From contig CAZQEN010000053.1 in assembly GCA_964591605.1 (NCBI GenBank), positions 1 through 28,670 of the forward strand: 28,670 bases of DNA, given 5' to 3'. Shown here piece by piece: positions 1 through 8,689 of the stretch. The translations under genes were made by a program, and so were the position numbers. Positions within the stretch are counted from its first letter, which is position 1. Each line of letters starts with the position of its first letter. The DNA comes from CAYLLT01 sp964591605. Lineage in GTDB: Bacteria; Planctomycetota; Phycisphaerae; UBA1845; PWPN01. Under the pieces are notes generated by a model. It saw only the letters and a list, made by a program, of their open reading frames with translations, did not search any database and was not told the origin of the DNA.

Positions 1-2925
1 CGTTTCGCCGCCCTCGCGGAGCATCCGCTGGCCCAGGGCCCGCGCCGCCTCCACAAACTGCGGATCATTGAGCAACACAAGCGGCTGGAGTGGCGTGAGC
101 GTGAGCATCCGCCGCGCCGCGCATACCTCGCGCGTGGTCGCGTCGAAAACCAGCATGTTCGGCGGCGGCGTCGTGCGCCGCCAGAACGTGTACATGCTCC
201 GCCGATACAGCCCCGGTCCCGTGTCGCGTTTGTACTCGGGCAGAAAGTTGTTGAGCGCCCGCCACATCGATCCCTCGGGCTGATACGGCTTCACGGGCGG
301 CCCGCCGATGTCGGGCGTGAGCAGTCCGGCCAGCGCGAGTGCACCGTCGCGGAGTTGTTCCGCGCTGAGCCGTTTCGCCGGGCCGCGGGCCAGCAGGACG
401 TTCTCCGGATCGCGCCCGCGCAGCTCCTTCGAGGCCCGCGAATCCTGCCGGTACGTCGCCGACAGTACGAGCTGTTTACAGAAGCGCTTGACGTCCCAGC
501 CGTGATCGATGAAGTCCCGGGCCAGCCAGTCGAGCAGCTCGGGATGCGAGGGGGGCTGACCCTGTAGCCCGAAATTCTCGGCGGTGGCCACCAGGCCGCG
601 CCCGAAGAACTCCTGCCACAACCGGTTGACAGCCACACGGGCCGTGAGCGGATGATTGCGGTGCGTGAGCCACTGCGCAAAGCCCAGACGGTTGCGCGGC
701 GCATCCTTCGGGAACGGCGGCAGAGCGGCCGGCGTCTCACGCGAGACTGGATCTTTGGGCGCATCATACGCCCCGCGGGCGAGAATGTACGCGGGACGCG
801 GCTCGGCCATTTCCTCCATCACCGGGATCTCGCGCACGCCGTCGAGCGTCTCACGCAGGGCGACGCGGGCTTTCCGCAGATCGGCGACGGCCGAGCGGAC
901 CTCCGCATCGACCGCGGAAAAGTAGTATTCTCGCAGCGCCGCCGCCTCGGCCTCGCTCCGCTGCGGTTTCGCGAGCAGATCGGTCAGTGATCGCCCATCG
1001 ACGAGCTGAGCGACCTCGATCGCGCTGATCGCACGGCTGAAGATCCAGACCTCGTCCACCTCTCCGTTGCGAAGGCCGTTGTCGCGGAAACGCTCGCCGA
1101 AGTCGATCTTGCCCGAATCGGCGCTGTCGCGCGTGAGCTTGTCGCGCACGACATCCGTCTCCGCCAGCCGGCCGTTGATGAAAACCTGCAGGCCGGCCGC
1201 CCGGCTCGAGCCGTCGTACGTCACCGCCACGTGCGTCCACTCGCCCACCGGCAGCTTCGCGTGCGTGCGCACGGCGATGCAGTTGCCCGGCCACTCGCGG
1301 GCGAACATCCAGCGGAGCTGGCCGCGCTCGAGCAGCAGCTCATAGCCGCTGAAACCGGGGTCCGCCCCGACCGAGTTGTGGAACACCACCGCCCGCGGGT
1401 AGGCCTCCGCCGGTTTGAGCCAGAACGCCACGCTGACCGGGTCGTGCATGCGCCGGCACTGGCCGTGCGTGAGGCTCATCGCATCGTCGCCGGTGAGCTT
1501 TACGCCGTGTCCGGTTCGGGCGAGCACGAACGTGTTCGCCGCCGCGAGCGTGCCCGGCTCCGCGGGTTTCGCGGCGTTGCGGAGTTTTACCTCCAGAAGG
1601 TGTTCGAGATCGTAACAGCCCTGGAGATCGACAGGCAGCAGCGGACCGGTATGAGGCCCGGCGAGCCAGGTCCGGAAGACGGCCTCTCGCGATCGACGCA
1701 CCTCACGCACCTTTTCTTCCGCGGCCGCAATGGCCTGGCGCTGCGCGGCCAGTTTCGCATCCTGCTCGGGCGTGGTCAGGGCGAGTACGGGGTAAGGAGG
1801 TATCCCAGTGTTGCCGTGCAGCAGCCCCCATTCATCGATGCTGTTGAAGAACGCGCCCATCGAGTAGTAGTCGCGCATCGTGATGGGGTCGTACTTATGG
1901 TCGTGGCAGCGGGCACACTCGAGCGTGAGGCCCATCAGCGCCGTGCCGATCGTGTGCACGCGGTCGGAGATGCCGTCCTGGCGGAACTCCTCCTCGACGC
2001 TCCCGCCCTCCTGCGTCTTGCGGTGCACGCGCAGGAATGCCGTCGCGAGCCGCTGCGAACGCGTCGCGCCGGCCAAAAGGTCGCCCGCGAGTTGTTCGGT
2101 GATGAACTGGTCGTAGGGCAGGTTTTCGTTGATGGTGCGAACTACCCAATCGCGGTACGGCCACGCGTTCGTGTCCAGATCGGCCTGGTAGCCGTACGAA
2201 TCGGCGTAGCGGGCGGCATCGAGCCAGGTGACACCCAGCTTTTCGCCGAAACGGGGCGAAGCGAGCAGCCGGTCGGCGACGCGCTCGTACGCCTCCGGCG
2301 ACGTGTCGGCCAGAAACGCATCGATCTCCGCCTGCCTGGGCGGCAGGCCCGTCAGATCGAACGTCACGCGCCGCAGCCACCGCTCGCGCGGGGCCTCGGG
2401 GGTGGGAGCCAGATTTTCCTTCTCCAGGCGGGCCAGGATGAACCGGTCCAGATCGCTCCGCGCCCACGCGGTGTCTTTGACCGCCGGGACCGGGACCCGA
2501 TCGGGCAGCGGAATGAAAGACCAGTGCGGCTGATACTCGGCGCCCTGGGCGACCCACGCCTTGAGCAGTTCCTTCTCCGCGGGCGTGAGCGAAAGGTTGG
2601 ATTTCGGCGGGGGCATGAGGTCGAGCTCATCCTCGGCGAAGATCCGCCGGATGGCCTCGCTCTCATCGGGCTTGCCGGGCACGATCGCATGCCGTCCCCG
2701 GCTGCGCTCCCGGATCGCCTCCTCGCGCAGATCGAGCCGCAGCCTGGCCTTTCGCGTGCCGCTGTCGGGCCCGTGGCAGACGAAGCATCGGTCCGACAGG
2801 ATCGGCCGAACCTCGCGGTTGAAGTCGATCTTTGGCGCGGGCTCAGCCGACAGTGCGACCGCAGGGCAGAGGACCGCCGTCACACTCCCCAGCGCACGAA
2901 CGACCATACCAACGCCGATTCTCAT
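1..2925 (-). CDS. PSCyt1-DUF1549-LamG-DUF1553 secreted protein (C-terminus cut by window edge)
   Basis: The frame is open from ATG at 2925 to base 1 (975 codons) with no stop, so the gene continues off the left edge. GGAG lies 4 bases before the ATG. Residues 1-27 form a signal peptide ending near ALSA. A planctomycete cytochrome c region follows, with C47-x-x-C50-H51. DUF1549 covers about residues 130-340 and contains a second CxxCH, C337-A-R-C340-H341. Residues about 430-600 look like a LamG/concanavalin-type jelly roll (VAFWLKP, WTHVAVTYDG, VFINGR). DUF1553 then runs from about residue 690 (PRNRLGFAQWLTHRNHPLTA, RVAVNRLWQEFFGRGLV). This is a hallmark exported family of Planctomycetota, expanded in many genomes. 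Its biochemical role is not established; heme binding and polymer degradation are suggested by the domains. Only the last part of DUF1553 should be missing. Confidence 0.93.
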   Translation of the reverse strand, partial: MRIGVGMVVRALGSVTAVLCPAVALSAEPAPKIDFNREVRPILSDRCFVCHGPDSGTRKARLRLDLREEAIRERSRGRHAIVPGKPDESEAIRRIFAEDELDLMPPPKSNLSLTPAEKELLKAWVAQGAEYQPHWSFIPLPDRVPVPAVKDTAWARSDLDRFILARLEKENLAPTPEAPRERWLRRVTFDLTGLPPRQAEIDAFLADTSPEAYERVADRLLASPRFGEKLGVTWLDAARYADSYGYQADLDTNAWPYRDWVVRTINENLPYDQFITEQLAGDLLAGATRSQRLATAFLRVHRKTQEGGSVEEEFRQDGISDRVHTIGTALMGLTLECARCHDHKYDPITMRDYYSMGAFFNSIDEWGLLHGNTGIPPYPVLALTTPEQDAKLAAQRQAIAAAEEKVREVRRSREAVFRTWLAGPHTGPLLPVDLQGCYDLEHLLEVKLRNAAKPAEPGTLAAANTFVLARTGHGVKLTGDDAMSLTHGQCRRMHDPVSVAFWLKPAEAYPRAVVFHNSVGADPGFSGYELLLERGQLRWMFAREWPGNCIAVRTHAKLPVGEWTHVAVTYDGSSRAAGLQVFINGRLAETDVVRDKLTRDSADSGKIDFGERFRDNGLRNGEVDEVWIFSRAISAIEVAQLVDGRSLTDLLAKPQRSEAEAAALREYYFSAVDAEVRSAVADLRKARVALRETLDGVREIPVMEEMAEPRPAYILARGAYDAPKDPVSRETPAALPPFPKDAPRNRLGFAQWLTHRNHPLTARVAVNRLWQEFFGRGLVATAENFGLQGQPPSHPELLDWLARDFIDHGWDVKRFCKQLVLSATYRQDSRASKELRGRDPENVLLARGPAKRLSAEQLRDGALALAGLLTPDIGGPPVKPYQPEGSMWRALNNFLPEYKRDTGPGLYRRSMYTFWRRTTPPPNMLVFDATTREVCAARRMLTLTPLQPLVLLNDPQFVEAARALGQRMLREGGET

Positions 2926-2988
2926 CGCACTCCGTCAGCCGACTCTTTGCAGGACAGGCCCGGTCCGCGGGCACTCCGACCACATATC

Positions 2989-3018
2989 AGATTAGCGGAA
3001 TACGGCAGGGAGGGTCAA
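2989..3018 (-). promoter_or_regulatory. Possible sigma70-type promoter of the PSCyt1/DUF1553 gene
   Basis: On the minus strand, TTGACC (3018-3013) and TAATCT (2994-2989) are separated by 18 bases and sit about 64 bases upstream of the ATG at 2925. The -35 is good (5 of 6) but the -10 is poor (3 of 6), so this is only a candidate. Confidence 0.25.
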
Positions 3019-3109
3019 CGTTGGAATGACGAATCAGGAAGTGGCAGTTTTTCCGGGATATGGGTTACGAGGAGCTCCGATTCTCGCCCGGCAGGGCGCA
3101 CGATGGTTG

Positions 3110-3129
3110 CCAGGGACTTGAGTCCCTGG
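3110..3129. repeat. Hairpin 1 of cluster (9-bp stem)
   Basis: CCAGGGACT, TG, AGTCCCTGG gives a perfect 9-bp stem with a 2-base centre. The preceding TTGCCAGGGACT is shared with hairpin 3, so hairpins 1 and 3 are copies of one unit flanking hairpin 2. Confidence 0.85.
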
Positions 3130-3148
3130 AAAGGAAGCCCAACAGAGA

Positions 3149-3199
3149 CCTCTCCCCTCCTCTCCTCCGACCGTAGGGCGGAGGAGAGGAGGGGAGAGG
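3149..3199. repeat. Hairpin 2 of cluster (perfect 21-bp stem)
   Basis: The left arm, 3149-3169, is a pure pyrimidine tract ending in G. It is exactly complementary to 3179-3199, leaving a 9-base loop ACCGTAGGG. A polypyrimidine/polypurine palindrome this long is very unlikely by chance and looks like a dispersed intergenic element. It could act as a transcription terminator after the deacetylase operon, but there is no T-tract. Confidence 0.9.
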
Positions 3200-3221
3200 G
3201 AATAGGGTGAACAGGAATCGC

Positions 3222-3252
3222 CGTTGCCAGGGACTGAAAGTCCCTGGCAACG
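3222..3252. repeat. Hairpin 3 of cluster (perfect 14-bp stem)
   Basis: The arm CGTTGCCAGGGACT (3222-3235) and its exact complement (3239-3252) surround the loop GAA. This is the nearer hairpin to the upstream deacetylase stop at 3380. It may end transcription or be the border of a small mobile repeat. Confidence 0.88.
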
Positions 3253-3379
3253 CTCGAATGTCCTCCGGGCAAAGTGGTTACAGCCGTCCGGAGAATTGCC
3301 ACACCCACGAATGACGAAACCCGAATGTCGAAGATCCGCCGTGGCGGCGTCTTCCGCCCGCGTGATGTGCACGGCGTCC

Positions 3380-4495
3380 TCAACCTTTCGCAGCGCTTCT
3401 GGCCCGGCTTGCCATCGCAGCGAGGTCGACGATCGCGGCCCGCCGGCCGGCCTTCTCCACGATATCGCAGATCATGTCGATCGTCCTGAAGTCGGGGTCG
3501 ACCACACCGATGACGGAGGGGTGGCAGAGGAAATCGAAAATGAGCCGGTGCTCGATGACGTATTCGAGGCTCATGCGGATGGATTTCATGAAGTCGTCGA
3601 GCTTCCAGCGCCCGTTGCGGAACGCGCCGATGTCGCTGATGGGGCTCATGGGCACGTCGATCAGGCCCGTCGGGTAGACGAACGGCTGAGCGTCGTGCTG
3701 CGCCCTGACGATGGCGTCGAACACGTCCGGCGTGGGAATCCCCGGCCGCTCGCCGACCGGATGGGCCGGATACCGGCAGCTTACCCACTTGAAACCACAT
3801 CGAAGAAGCATTTGCTGCACGTCGGGCCGCCCGCTCAGCCCCTCGACAAAGCCGCCCGGCGTGCGGAAGCCCGCCGGCGGGATGCCGAGCCGCTGCTGCA
3901 TGGCCAGCGTGCAGAGCCGGATGTTCTCCTCGATTGTCTGCTCCACGGTTTGTCCCTCCAGAAGCCACGGACATCGCTTGAAGATGTACTGCACGTCCTC
4001 CTTCTTTCTGGCCAGGACGTATACGTGGTCGTAGGTGTGGTTGGCGACGGGGTGGCCGTCCCGGATGAGGCCGGAAAGCCACTCGACGTTCTCCTGTTCG
4101 AGGGCGCTGCCCACCAGGAAATAGTGGATCACCCCGCCCCGGTCCCTGACCCGCCGCCCGGCGGCGACGGCGTACTTTTTCGCCGCGTCATTGAGGTTGC
4201 CCTTCTCGTAGTCCCAGTGCGTGTCCTCCCAGCGGGGGAAATTGCGGGCCATCTCGAGGTCCATGGTGATGGCGACGAGGGCCTTGTCGTCGAGCGAGGC
4301 CGGTTGCGTGGATGTTGCGCCCTGCAGCACGCCGGGCGCGACGCCCAGCGTCGTAGCGAGGGCGCCCGCCTGCCTGAGAAACTCTCGACGGGTAGGCGGC
4401 GGCTCGCCTGGGCCGGGTCCATCTGCGAGGGGACAAGTCACGGACACGAGAGGTTCACGCGCGAAACCTCTGCCGGTGGCGCGGGCTCTATTCAT
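3380..4495 (-). CDS. Tat-exported polysaccharide deacetylase family protein
   Basis: 371 residues. The ATG at 4495 is chosen because GGAG lies 7 bases upstream and it overlaps the stop of the preceding VCBS gene (4488-4490), which implies translational coupling. Residues 36-40 are RREFL followed by a hydrophobic segment, a twin-arginine signal. The NodB/CE4-type fold follows: the first motif is T-M-D79-L-E81, then NHTYDH, the metal-binding H-x3-H type, and FDFLCHPS near the C-terminus with a likely catalytic His. Known members remove N- or O-acetyl groups from polysaccharides such as chitin or peptidoglycan. The first motif departs from the usual TFDD but resembles the T-x-D-x-E variant of some families, so activity and substrate are uncertain. 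It is the last gene of the minus-strand run with the VCBS and isochorismatase-like genes. Confidence 0.88.
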   Translation of the reverse strand: MNRARATGRGFAREPLVSVTCPLADGPGPGEPPPTRREFLRQAGALATTLGVAPGVLQGATSTQPASLDDKALVAITMDLEMARNFPRWEDTHWDYEKGNLNDAAKKYAVAAGRRVRDRGGVIHYFLVGSALEQENVEWLSGLIRDGHPVANHTYDHVYVLARKKEDVQYIFKRCPWLLEGQTVEQTIEENIRLCTLAMQQRLGIPPAGFRTPGGFVEGLSGRPDVQQMLLRCGFKWVSCRYPAHPVGERPGIPTPDVFDAIVRAQHDAQPFVYPTGLIDVPMSPISDIGAFRNGRWKLDDFMKSIRMSLEYVIEHRLIFDFLCHPSVIGVVDPDFRTIDMICDIVEKAGRRAAIVDLAAMASRARSAAKG

Positions 4496-7109
4496 GCGAT
4501 ATCTCCGCTCGTTGCGAGGTGGGCCGGTGAGTGTGCGGCCCGAGTACACGGATATGGCCGTCCGCGGTCCACGTGACGATCTCGCTGGCGCCGTCGGCGT
4601 TGAGGTCGGCGAGGATCGGGCTCCCCACCGAAGCCCCCAGCTCGACGCTCCAGACGACGCGGGGGCCGGTGTCGTCATCGCCGACGGCGTACAGGCGCCC
4701 GTGACTGGTGCCAAAGACGAACTCTTCGCGCCCGTCGCCGTCCACATCACACGTGGCCACGTCCGAGGCCGATGCCTGGAGCGGCATCTCCCAGCGCAGG
4801 TGTCCGTCACGGACACGCACACACGCAAACTGTCCGTTCTGACGGCCGAAGCCCATGCGCCACGCCCCGTCCGGCCCCCGCAGGAATCCCTCGTTTCCGG
4901 CGCGATTCTCGCCCGGCACGGGGATGGCGTACCAGCCGGGTTCGGCGCGGATCGACATGGCGGCCTGGAAATAGTGGCCCGCGGCCAGCACCACCGTCGG
5001 CCGCGCACGATCAGCGTTCTCGAGAATCACCGGGCAGGTGTAGAGCCCTTGAGAGGGCTGCTTGAAGATCTGCTGCGGTGACGTGGGGCCGAGCAGGGCG
5101 TCACCCGTCTGGGCATCGGCGACGCAGTAATAATCGGGGTTGGTGAAGACGAGATCCTGCTTTCCGTCGGCGTTGAGGTCGAACGCGGACGCGAAGCTGA
5201 CGCTCGGACCCCAGTATCGCTCGAGGTTGGGTGTTTCGCCCTTCTCCCAGAGGATGGCGCCCGTCCGGCCGTCCAGCGCTGCGCTGCGCACGAGGGGCAG
5301 GCCCGCCCAGACGTACAGATCCGGCGTGAGCCGGCCGGTGAAATGAACGGTCCGCACGTAGGCCGGACGGCCATGTGGCAGACCGGCGCGGGCCGGGGGA
5401 GGGAAGGTCGTTTGCCAGAGCCGCTTGTTCTCGAGAGAGGGCGTCATCGCCTCGACGATCGGCGGCGACGACGCAGTCGCCGTCGTCAGCACCAGGTCGG
5501 TCCGGCCGTCGCCGTTCAGGTCGGCCATGACGGGCATCGAGCTCGACGTGTAGCGGGCGACGGTGTCGAGCCCGCCTGGCGTGAGGCTCAGCACGTCGAT
5601 TGTCGGCTCCCGGTACAGGATGAGTTCGTTGGCTCCGTCGCCCAGAAGGTCCGCCGCGAGGAGAATGGGACTCGCCGCTCCCACGGTGGGGGGGATGGCC
5701 GAGAAGTCCGGCGCAGAAGGTACCGGAGGCGCGACCCAGGGTTCCAGCCTGACTTGGCCTGCCTTCATGGTGATGACAGACTCCCGGCCATCACGCCGGA
5801 TGCGCGGCTGGCCGGCGGGGTTGTCAACCGCGGCTGCGTGATCGTCATGCCAGACCTCTCTCAACTCACCGCCGGTGACTTTGAGAAGACAGACACCCTG
5901 TGTGGCCGCCTTCGTCGGATCCGTGGATCGATTCGCGAGGATCTCGGCGGCGCCGTCCGCATTGAGATCGGCGCAGGTGACGGCGATGGCTCCGGGTCCG
6001 CGGTACTTCAGCGAGCCGGTGAGGGCATCGTACGCGCGGATAAGCCAGCCGCGCTCTCCCTCGGAATTGAACATGGACACCACGATTTCGAGCCGGCCGT
6101 CACCGTCGAGGTCGGGGTAGGGCGGCTGCGGCCACGTCGTCGCGACCTTTCCCGTTGTGACGCTCTCCGGCCAGCCATGGTGCCATGCCTTCTTCATCTT
6201 GCCGTCGCGGTTGAGGAGCACTTCGTGATGGTGAGAGAAATTGGCGATGCACAGGAAATCTTCGCGGCCATCCTGGTCGAGGTTGACGAACTGCACGAGC
6301 CCGTAGCTGCGGATGTTACCCGGCGAGACGTCCCAGCTTGCGAAGTGTTTGACCTTCCCGGTGAGCGGGTCGAGGAACCACATGCGGCTGTGGGTCTCGA
6401 TGGCGAGTTCCCGGATGCCGTCACCATCGAGATCCGTCTGAAGCATTGTGGGGAAACAGGTGTACTCGGAAAAGTCGTAGCGCCACTTCTGAGCCGGCGG
6501 CTCGCCCGCCCGTTCGTACTCGAACAGGGCGACGTAGCCGTTGTCCTTGTCGGGGGGATACGCGTGCATGATGACGATGATCTGCTTCGACTTCACCTCC
6601 GGCAGGTAGTGTCCGGCGTAGAGGTTCCAGGAGTAGGACATGGGCTGTACGTCATAGCGCCAGATCACCTTCCCGTCGGCGAGGGACACAAGGACAGCCG
6701 CTCCGTAAGGCGCGGTGGGGCGCCCGCTGGTCAGGAGGACTTCGACCCGGCCGTCGCCGTCGAGGTCTTCGGCGGTGATGATGCCGGTGAAATTCAAGCC
6801 GGCCGGATGCGATTCCCAGACCCGCCGGCCGCTGGTTTCGTAACACTGCAGTTTGCCGGCGACCAGGCAGAGTCCCAGTGGTTGCGGGCTGTCGGGGCGG
6901 GATACGGGCACGACCGCCGCCCGCGTGCGGCCCAGGTTAAAGCGGGCGAGTTCTTCGGGCGGTGCCTTCATGGCGCCCGCCACGGGCTGGATCGCCGTCA
7001 GCCGATCGTTCTGGCGCGGTTCGGGCCAGTCGCCGGAGCCCGCAAACGCAGCCGCTCCGCACCACGAACCCGCCAGCAGCAGCACGCCGCACTGTCGGAG
7101 AAATCTCAT
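4488..7109 (-). CDS. Secreted FG-GAP/VCBS repeat beta-propeller protein
   Basis: 873 residues from the ATG at 7109, which is followed at once by a signal peptide (MRFLRQCGVLLLAG...AAFAG). About ten calcium-binding DxDxDG-type repeats are spread over the protein, for example DLDGDGRVEVLL, DLDGDGIRELAIE, DLNGDGRTDLVLT and DVDGDGREEFVFG. Between them are quinoprotein/WD-like strands (DGKVIWRYD, TGAILWEKG, DGHLRWEMP). The fold is probably one or two beta-propellers used for binding on the cell surface or outside the cell; no catalytic motif was seen. The 7109 start lacks a Shine-Dalgarno. An in-frame ATG at 7229 overlaps the preceding stop as ATGA and would add 40 residues, so translation may begin there. 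The stop overlaps the deacetylase start by 8 bases. Confidence 0.9.
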   Translation of the reverse strand: MRFLRQCGVLLLAGSWCGAAAFAGSGDWPEPRQNDRLTAIQPVAGAMKAPPEELARFNLGRTRAAVVPVSRPDSPQPLGLCLVAGKLQCYETSGRRVWESHPAGLNFTGIITAEDLDGDGRVEVLLTSGRPTAPYGAAVLVSLADGKVIWRYDVQPMSYSWNLYAGHYLPEVKSKQIIVIMHAYPPDKDNGYVALFEYERAGEPPAQKWRYDFSEYTCFPTMLQTDLDGDGIRELAIETHSRMWFLDPLTGKVKHFASWDVSPGNIRSYGLVQFVNLDQDGREDFLCIANFSHHHEVLLNRDGKMKKAWHHGWPESVTTGKVATTWPQPPYPDLDGDGRLEIVVSMFNSEGERGWLIRAYDALTGSLKYRGPGAIAVTCADLNADGAAEILANRSTDPTKAATQGVCLLKVTGGELREVWHDDHAAAVDNPAGQPRIRRDGRESVITMKAGQVRLEPWVAPPVPSAPDFSAIPPTVGAASPILLAADLLGDGANELILYREPTIDVLSLTPGGLDTVARYTSSSMPVMADLNGDGRTDLVLTTATASSPPIVEAMTPSLENKRLWQTTFPPPARAGLPHGRPAYVRTVHFTGRLTPDLYVWAGLPLVRSAALDGRTGAILWEKGETPNLERYWGPSVSFASAFDLNADGKQDLVFTNPDYYCVADAQTGDALLGPTSPQQIFKQPSQGLYTCPVILENADRARPTVVLAAGHYFQAAMSIRAEPGWYAIPVPGENRAGNEGFLRGPDGAWRMGFGRQNGQFACVRVRDGHLRWEMPLQASASDVATCDVDGDGREEFVFGTSHGRLYAVGDDDTGPRVVWSVELGASVGSPILADLNADGASEIVTWTADGHIRVLGPHTHRPTSQRAEISHE

Positions 7110-7225
7110 CGGAGGCCGGGTGGCCCATCCGAAAGTCGCCGACTCGCCGTGGCGAGATGGGCGACGCGAAGATCCAAAGTGTGAGAAGGTGCCCGGCAAT
7201 CCGATTCTCCCGATGGTGACGCCCG

Positions 7226-8269
7226 TCATCTGATCCACGAAACCTGGGTGATCAGATGGTTCAGCGCCGCAAGTGAAATCGCCGCGTTGGTCGCGAAACG
7301 CGGCGTTCGATTGGCCGGGAATGTCGCGAGCGTCGCATCGCCGACGAGAAAGACGTTGAAATCCTTCGACAGGTTCTGGTAGCCGGCGGTCGTGTCCTTG
7401 AAGCACATGTCGGCGCAGTAGCCCGTCAGCAGCACGTGACGCACCTCATTCTCGCTCAAAAACGTCCTGAACGGTTCGTAGCCCTCGGCGTCGTAGATCA
7501 TCACGTCGTCGGGATCGACGTCGATCTGTTTGACCACCGGAATCGGCAATTCCCAGAAGCCCTTGGGGTCGTACCGATCCCCGGAATCGAGCCCGGGGAA
7601 CTGTCGGAAGTAGTCAATGACCGGTTTCTCGCTCGAGAGGGTGAGCGTGGCCGGCAGCGGCTCGCCTTTGTACGAGAAGCTGTTGAGTTTCTCGTGCAGT
7701 TCACGGGCGCCCTCGGCCCGCTGCTCGGGCGTCGGCCTGGCCCGGAAGGAGCGGTAGAGCTTCCTGCGGATCGGATCCTCGCCGTGCGGCTGGCTGTACA
7801 TGACGAACTTGACCTTGCCGCGCATGCGCTGAATGAACGGATTGAGCACTCTGACGATGTGGTCGTGGCTCAGGTCGTTCTTCTCGGGGGTGCAGAAGTC
7901 GGCCACCCCGGCGGGCTCGGGCGTGCGCCAGCCCTGGCCGTCGTCGATGCCCCATGGGTGAACGACAATCAGCGCGGTCGCGCGGCCGTTCAGGCGGTTG
8001 GGAATCTCGATAATGCCCCGGGCGTTGTATGAAAAGCGCCATGCCCGGACCGACAGATCCGCCCCCGGATCATCCACCAGGATCGGTGCTTCGTAATGGA
8101 CGCTTTCACGCACGGGCTCAACGAACTCAGGCCAGTCGGCCAGGAGCGGCTTCGGGTCGGCGATCCGCCTGAGCTGGTTCTGATAGACGCGGGTGGGTTG
8201 CCTGTCTTCCGCCAGGCAGGCGGTGGCCACCAGGACACAGACAAACCCCGTCAAAGCGATCGGACGCAT
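7226..8269 (-). CDS. Exported isochorismatase-like cysteine hydrolase
   Basis: 347 residues. The ATG at 8269 has GGAG 7 bases upstream and is followed by a signal peptide ending near CLAED. The C-terminal half has the isochorismatase fold: residues before RHVLLTGYCADMC carry the nucleophilic Cys motif, followed by DFNVFLVGDATLATFP and ATNAAISLAALN. Family members hydrolyse small amides or vinyl ethers (isochorismate, nicotinamide, N-carbamoyl compounds), so the substrate here is open. It is much longer than the usual 180-220 residues, because of an N-terminal extension of more than 100 residues with no recognised motif. Export is also unusual for the family. Its TGA overlaps a possible ATG of the next gene, which supports an operon of hydrolase, VCBS protein and deacetylase. 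Confidence 0.87.
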   Translation of the reverse strand: MRPIALTGFVCVLVATACLAEDRQPTRVYQNQLRRIADPKPLLADWPEFVEPVRESVHYEAPILVDDPGADLSVRAWRFSYNARGIIEIPNRLNGRATALIVVHPWGIDDGQGWRTPEPAGVADFCTPEKNDLSHDHIVRVLNPFIQRMRGKVKFVMYSQPHGEDPIRRKLYRSFRARPTPEQRAEGARELHEKLNSFSYKGEPLPATLTLSSEKPVIDYFRQFPGLDSGDRYDPKGFWELPIPVVKQIDVDPDDVMIYDAEGYEPFRTFLSENEVRHVLLTGYCADMCFKDTTAGYQNLSKDFNVFLVGDATLATFPANRTPRFATNAAISLAALNHLITQVSWIR

Positions 8270-8399
8270 GGAAAGTCTCCACCAGTCGTGAAACCTCAAG
8301 CCCCTCCATCATCGCCACTCCGCCCCGTTCGACGCAAATGGACGCGTCCATCCCGCCCACACATGCACGGGGTCCGTGACAATCTGGGCTGGGCGGCAG

Positions 8400-8438
8400 G
8401 GGCAGCGTCGGCTTCGCTCAGCGAAGCTGACGCTGCCC
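8400..8438. repeat. 39-base imperfect palindrome
   Basis: The left arm 8400-8418 and right arm 8420-8438 are complementary over 19 positions with one G/T mismatch that could pair as a wobble in RNA. The centre is GCTCAGC. Because it lies about 150 bases upstream of the argD promoter and inside a divergent region, it could be a terminator for neither gene. A dispersed repeat is more likely. Confidence 0.8.
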
Positions 8439-8558
8439 ATGCGAGCCTCCCCACGGGCGGTGTGCACTCGCATCGGCGAATGTCCCGGCGCGCCAGGACC
8501 CATGCCACCCCGCCGATTCTGTCATGGACCCGACATGCACCGCGCGGGCCCGCCCCAT

Positions 8559-8586
8559 TTGCCGCACGCCGCCATGGGGCTACAAT
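8559..8586 (+). promoter_or_regulatory. Probable promoter of argD-argF-rph
   Basis: TTGCCG (8559-8564) and TACAAT (8581-8586) are 16 bases apart. The -10 matches 5 of 6 consensus bases. Transcription would start near 8593, giving a leader of about 97 bases before argD. A short GGTCG/CGACC hairpin sits at the predicted start. Confidence 0.45.
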
Positions 8587-8689
8587 GGTCGTTTCGACCC
8601 GGGACGCCCCGCGTTCTCACGGGCGGGTCCCTGGGCAGTCTCTCCCGCCAGGACGGGTGTTTCCCGGCCACGACGTTTGGAGTGGATGG

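Larger units (their letters stand above)
2926..3379. other. Gene-free gap with hairpin cluster
   Basis: There are 454 bases between the end of the deacetylase gene and the start of the PSCyt1/DUF1553 gene, both read leftwards. No convincing gene was seen. The centre holds three strong inverted repeats, listed separately. The part nearest 2925 carries a possible promoter. Confidence 0.7.
8270..8689. other. Divergent intergenic region between hydrolase gene and argD
   Basis: 420 bases separating the leftward hydrolase gene and the rightward arginine operon. It contains a 39-base palindrome and a probable argD promoter, both listed separately. No gene was recognised. No clear arginine-repressor site could be identified by eye. 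Confidence 0.6.

Noticed and set aside
1231..3210. Long plus-strand open frame (659 codons)
   Set aside because: It lies antisense to the PSCyt1/DUF1553 gene, is Arg-rich with no recognisable motif, and is a by-product of high GC. The minus frame carries clear domains.
5343..7184. Long plus-strand open frame (613 codons)
   Set aside because: Antisense to the VCBS protein gene, whose DxDxDG repeats prove the minus frame.
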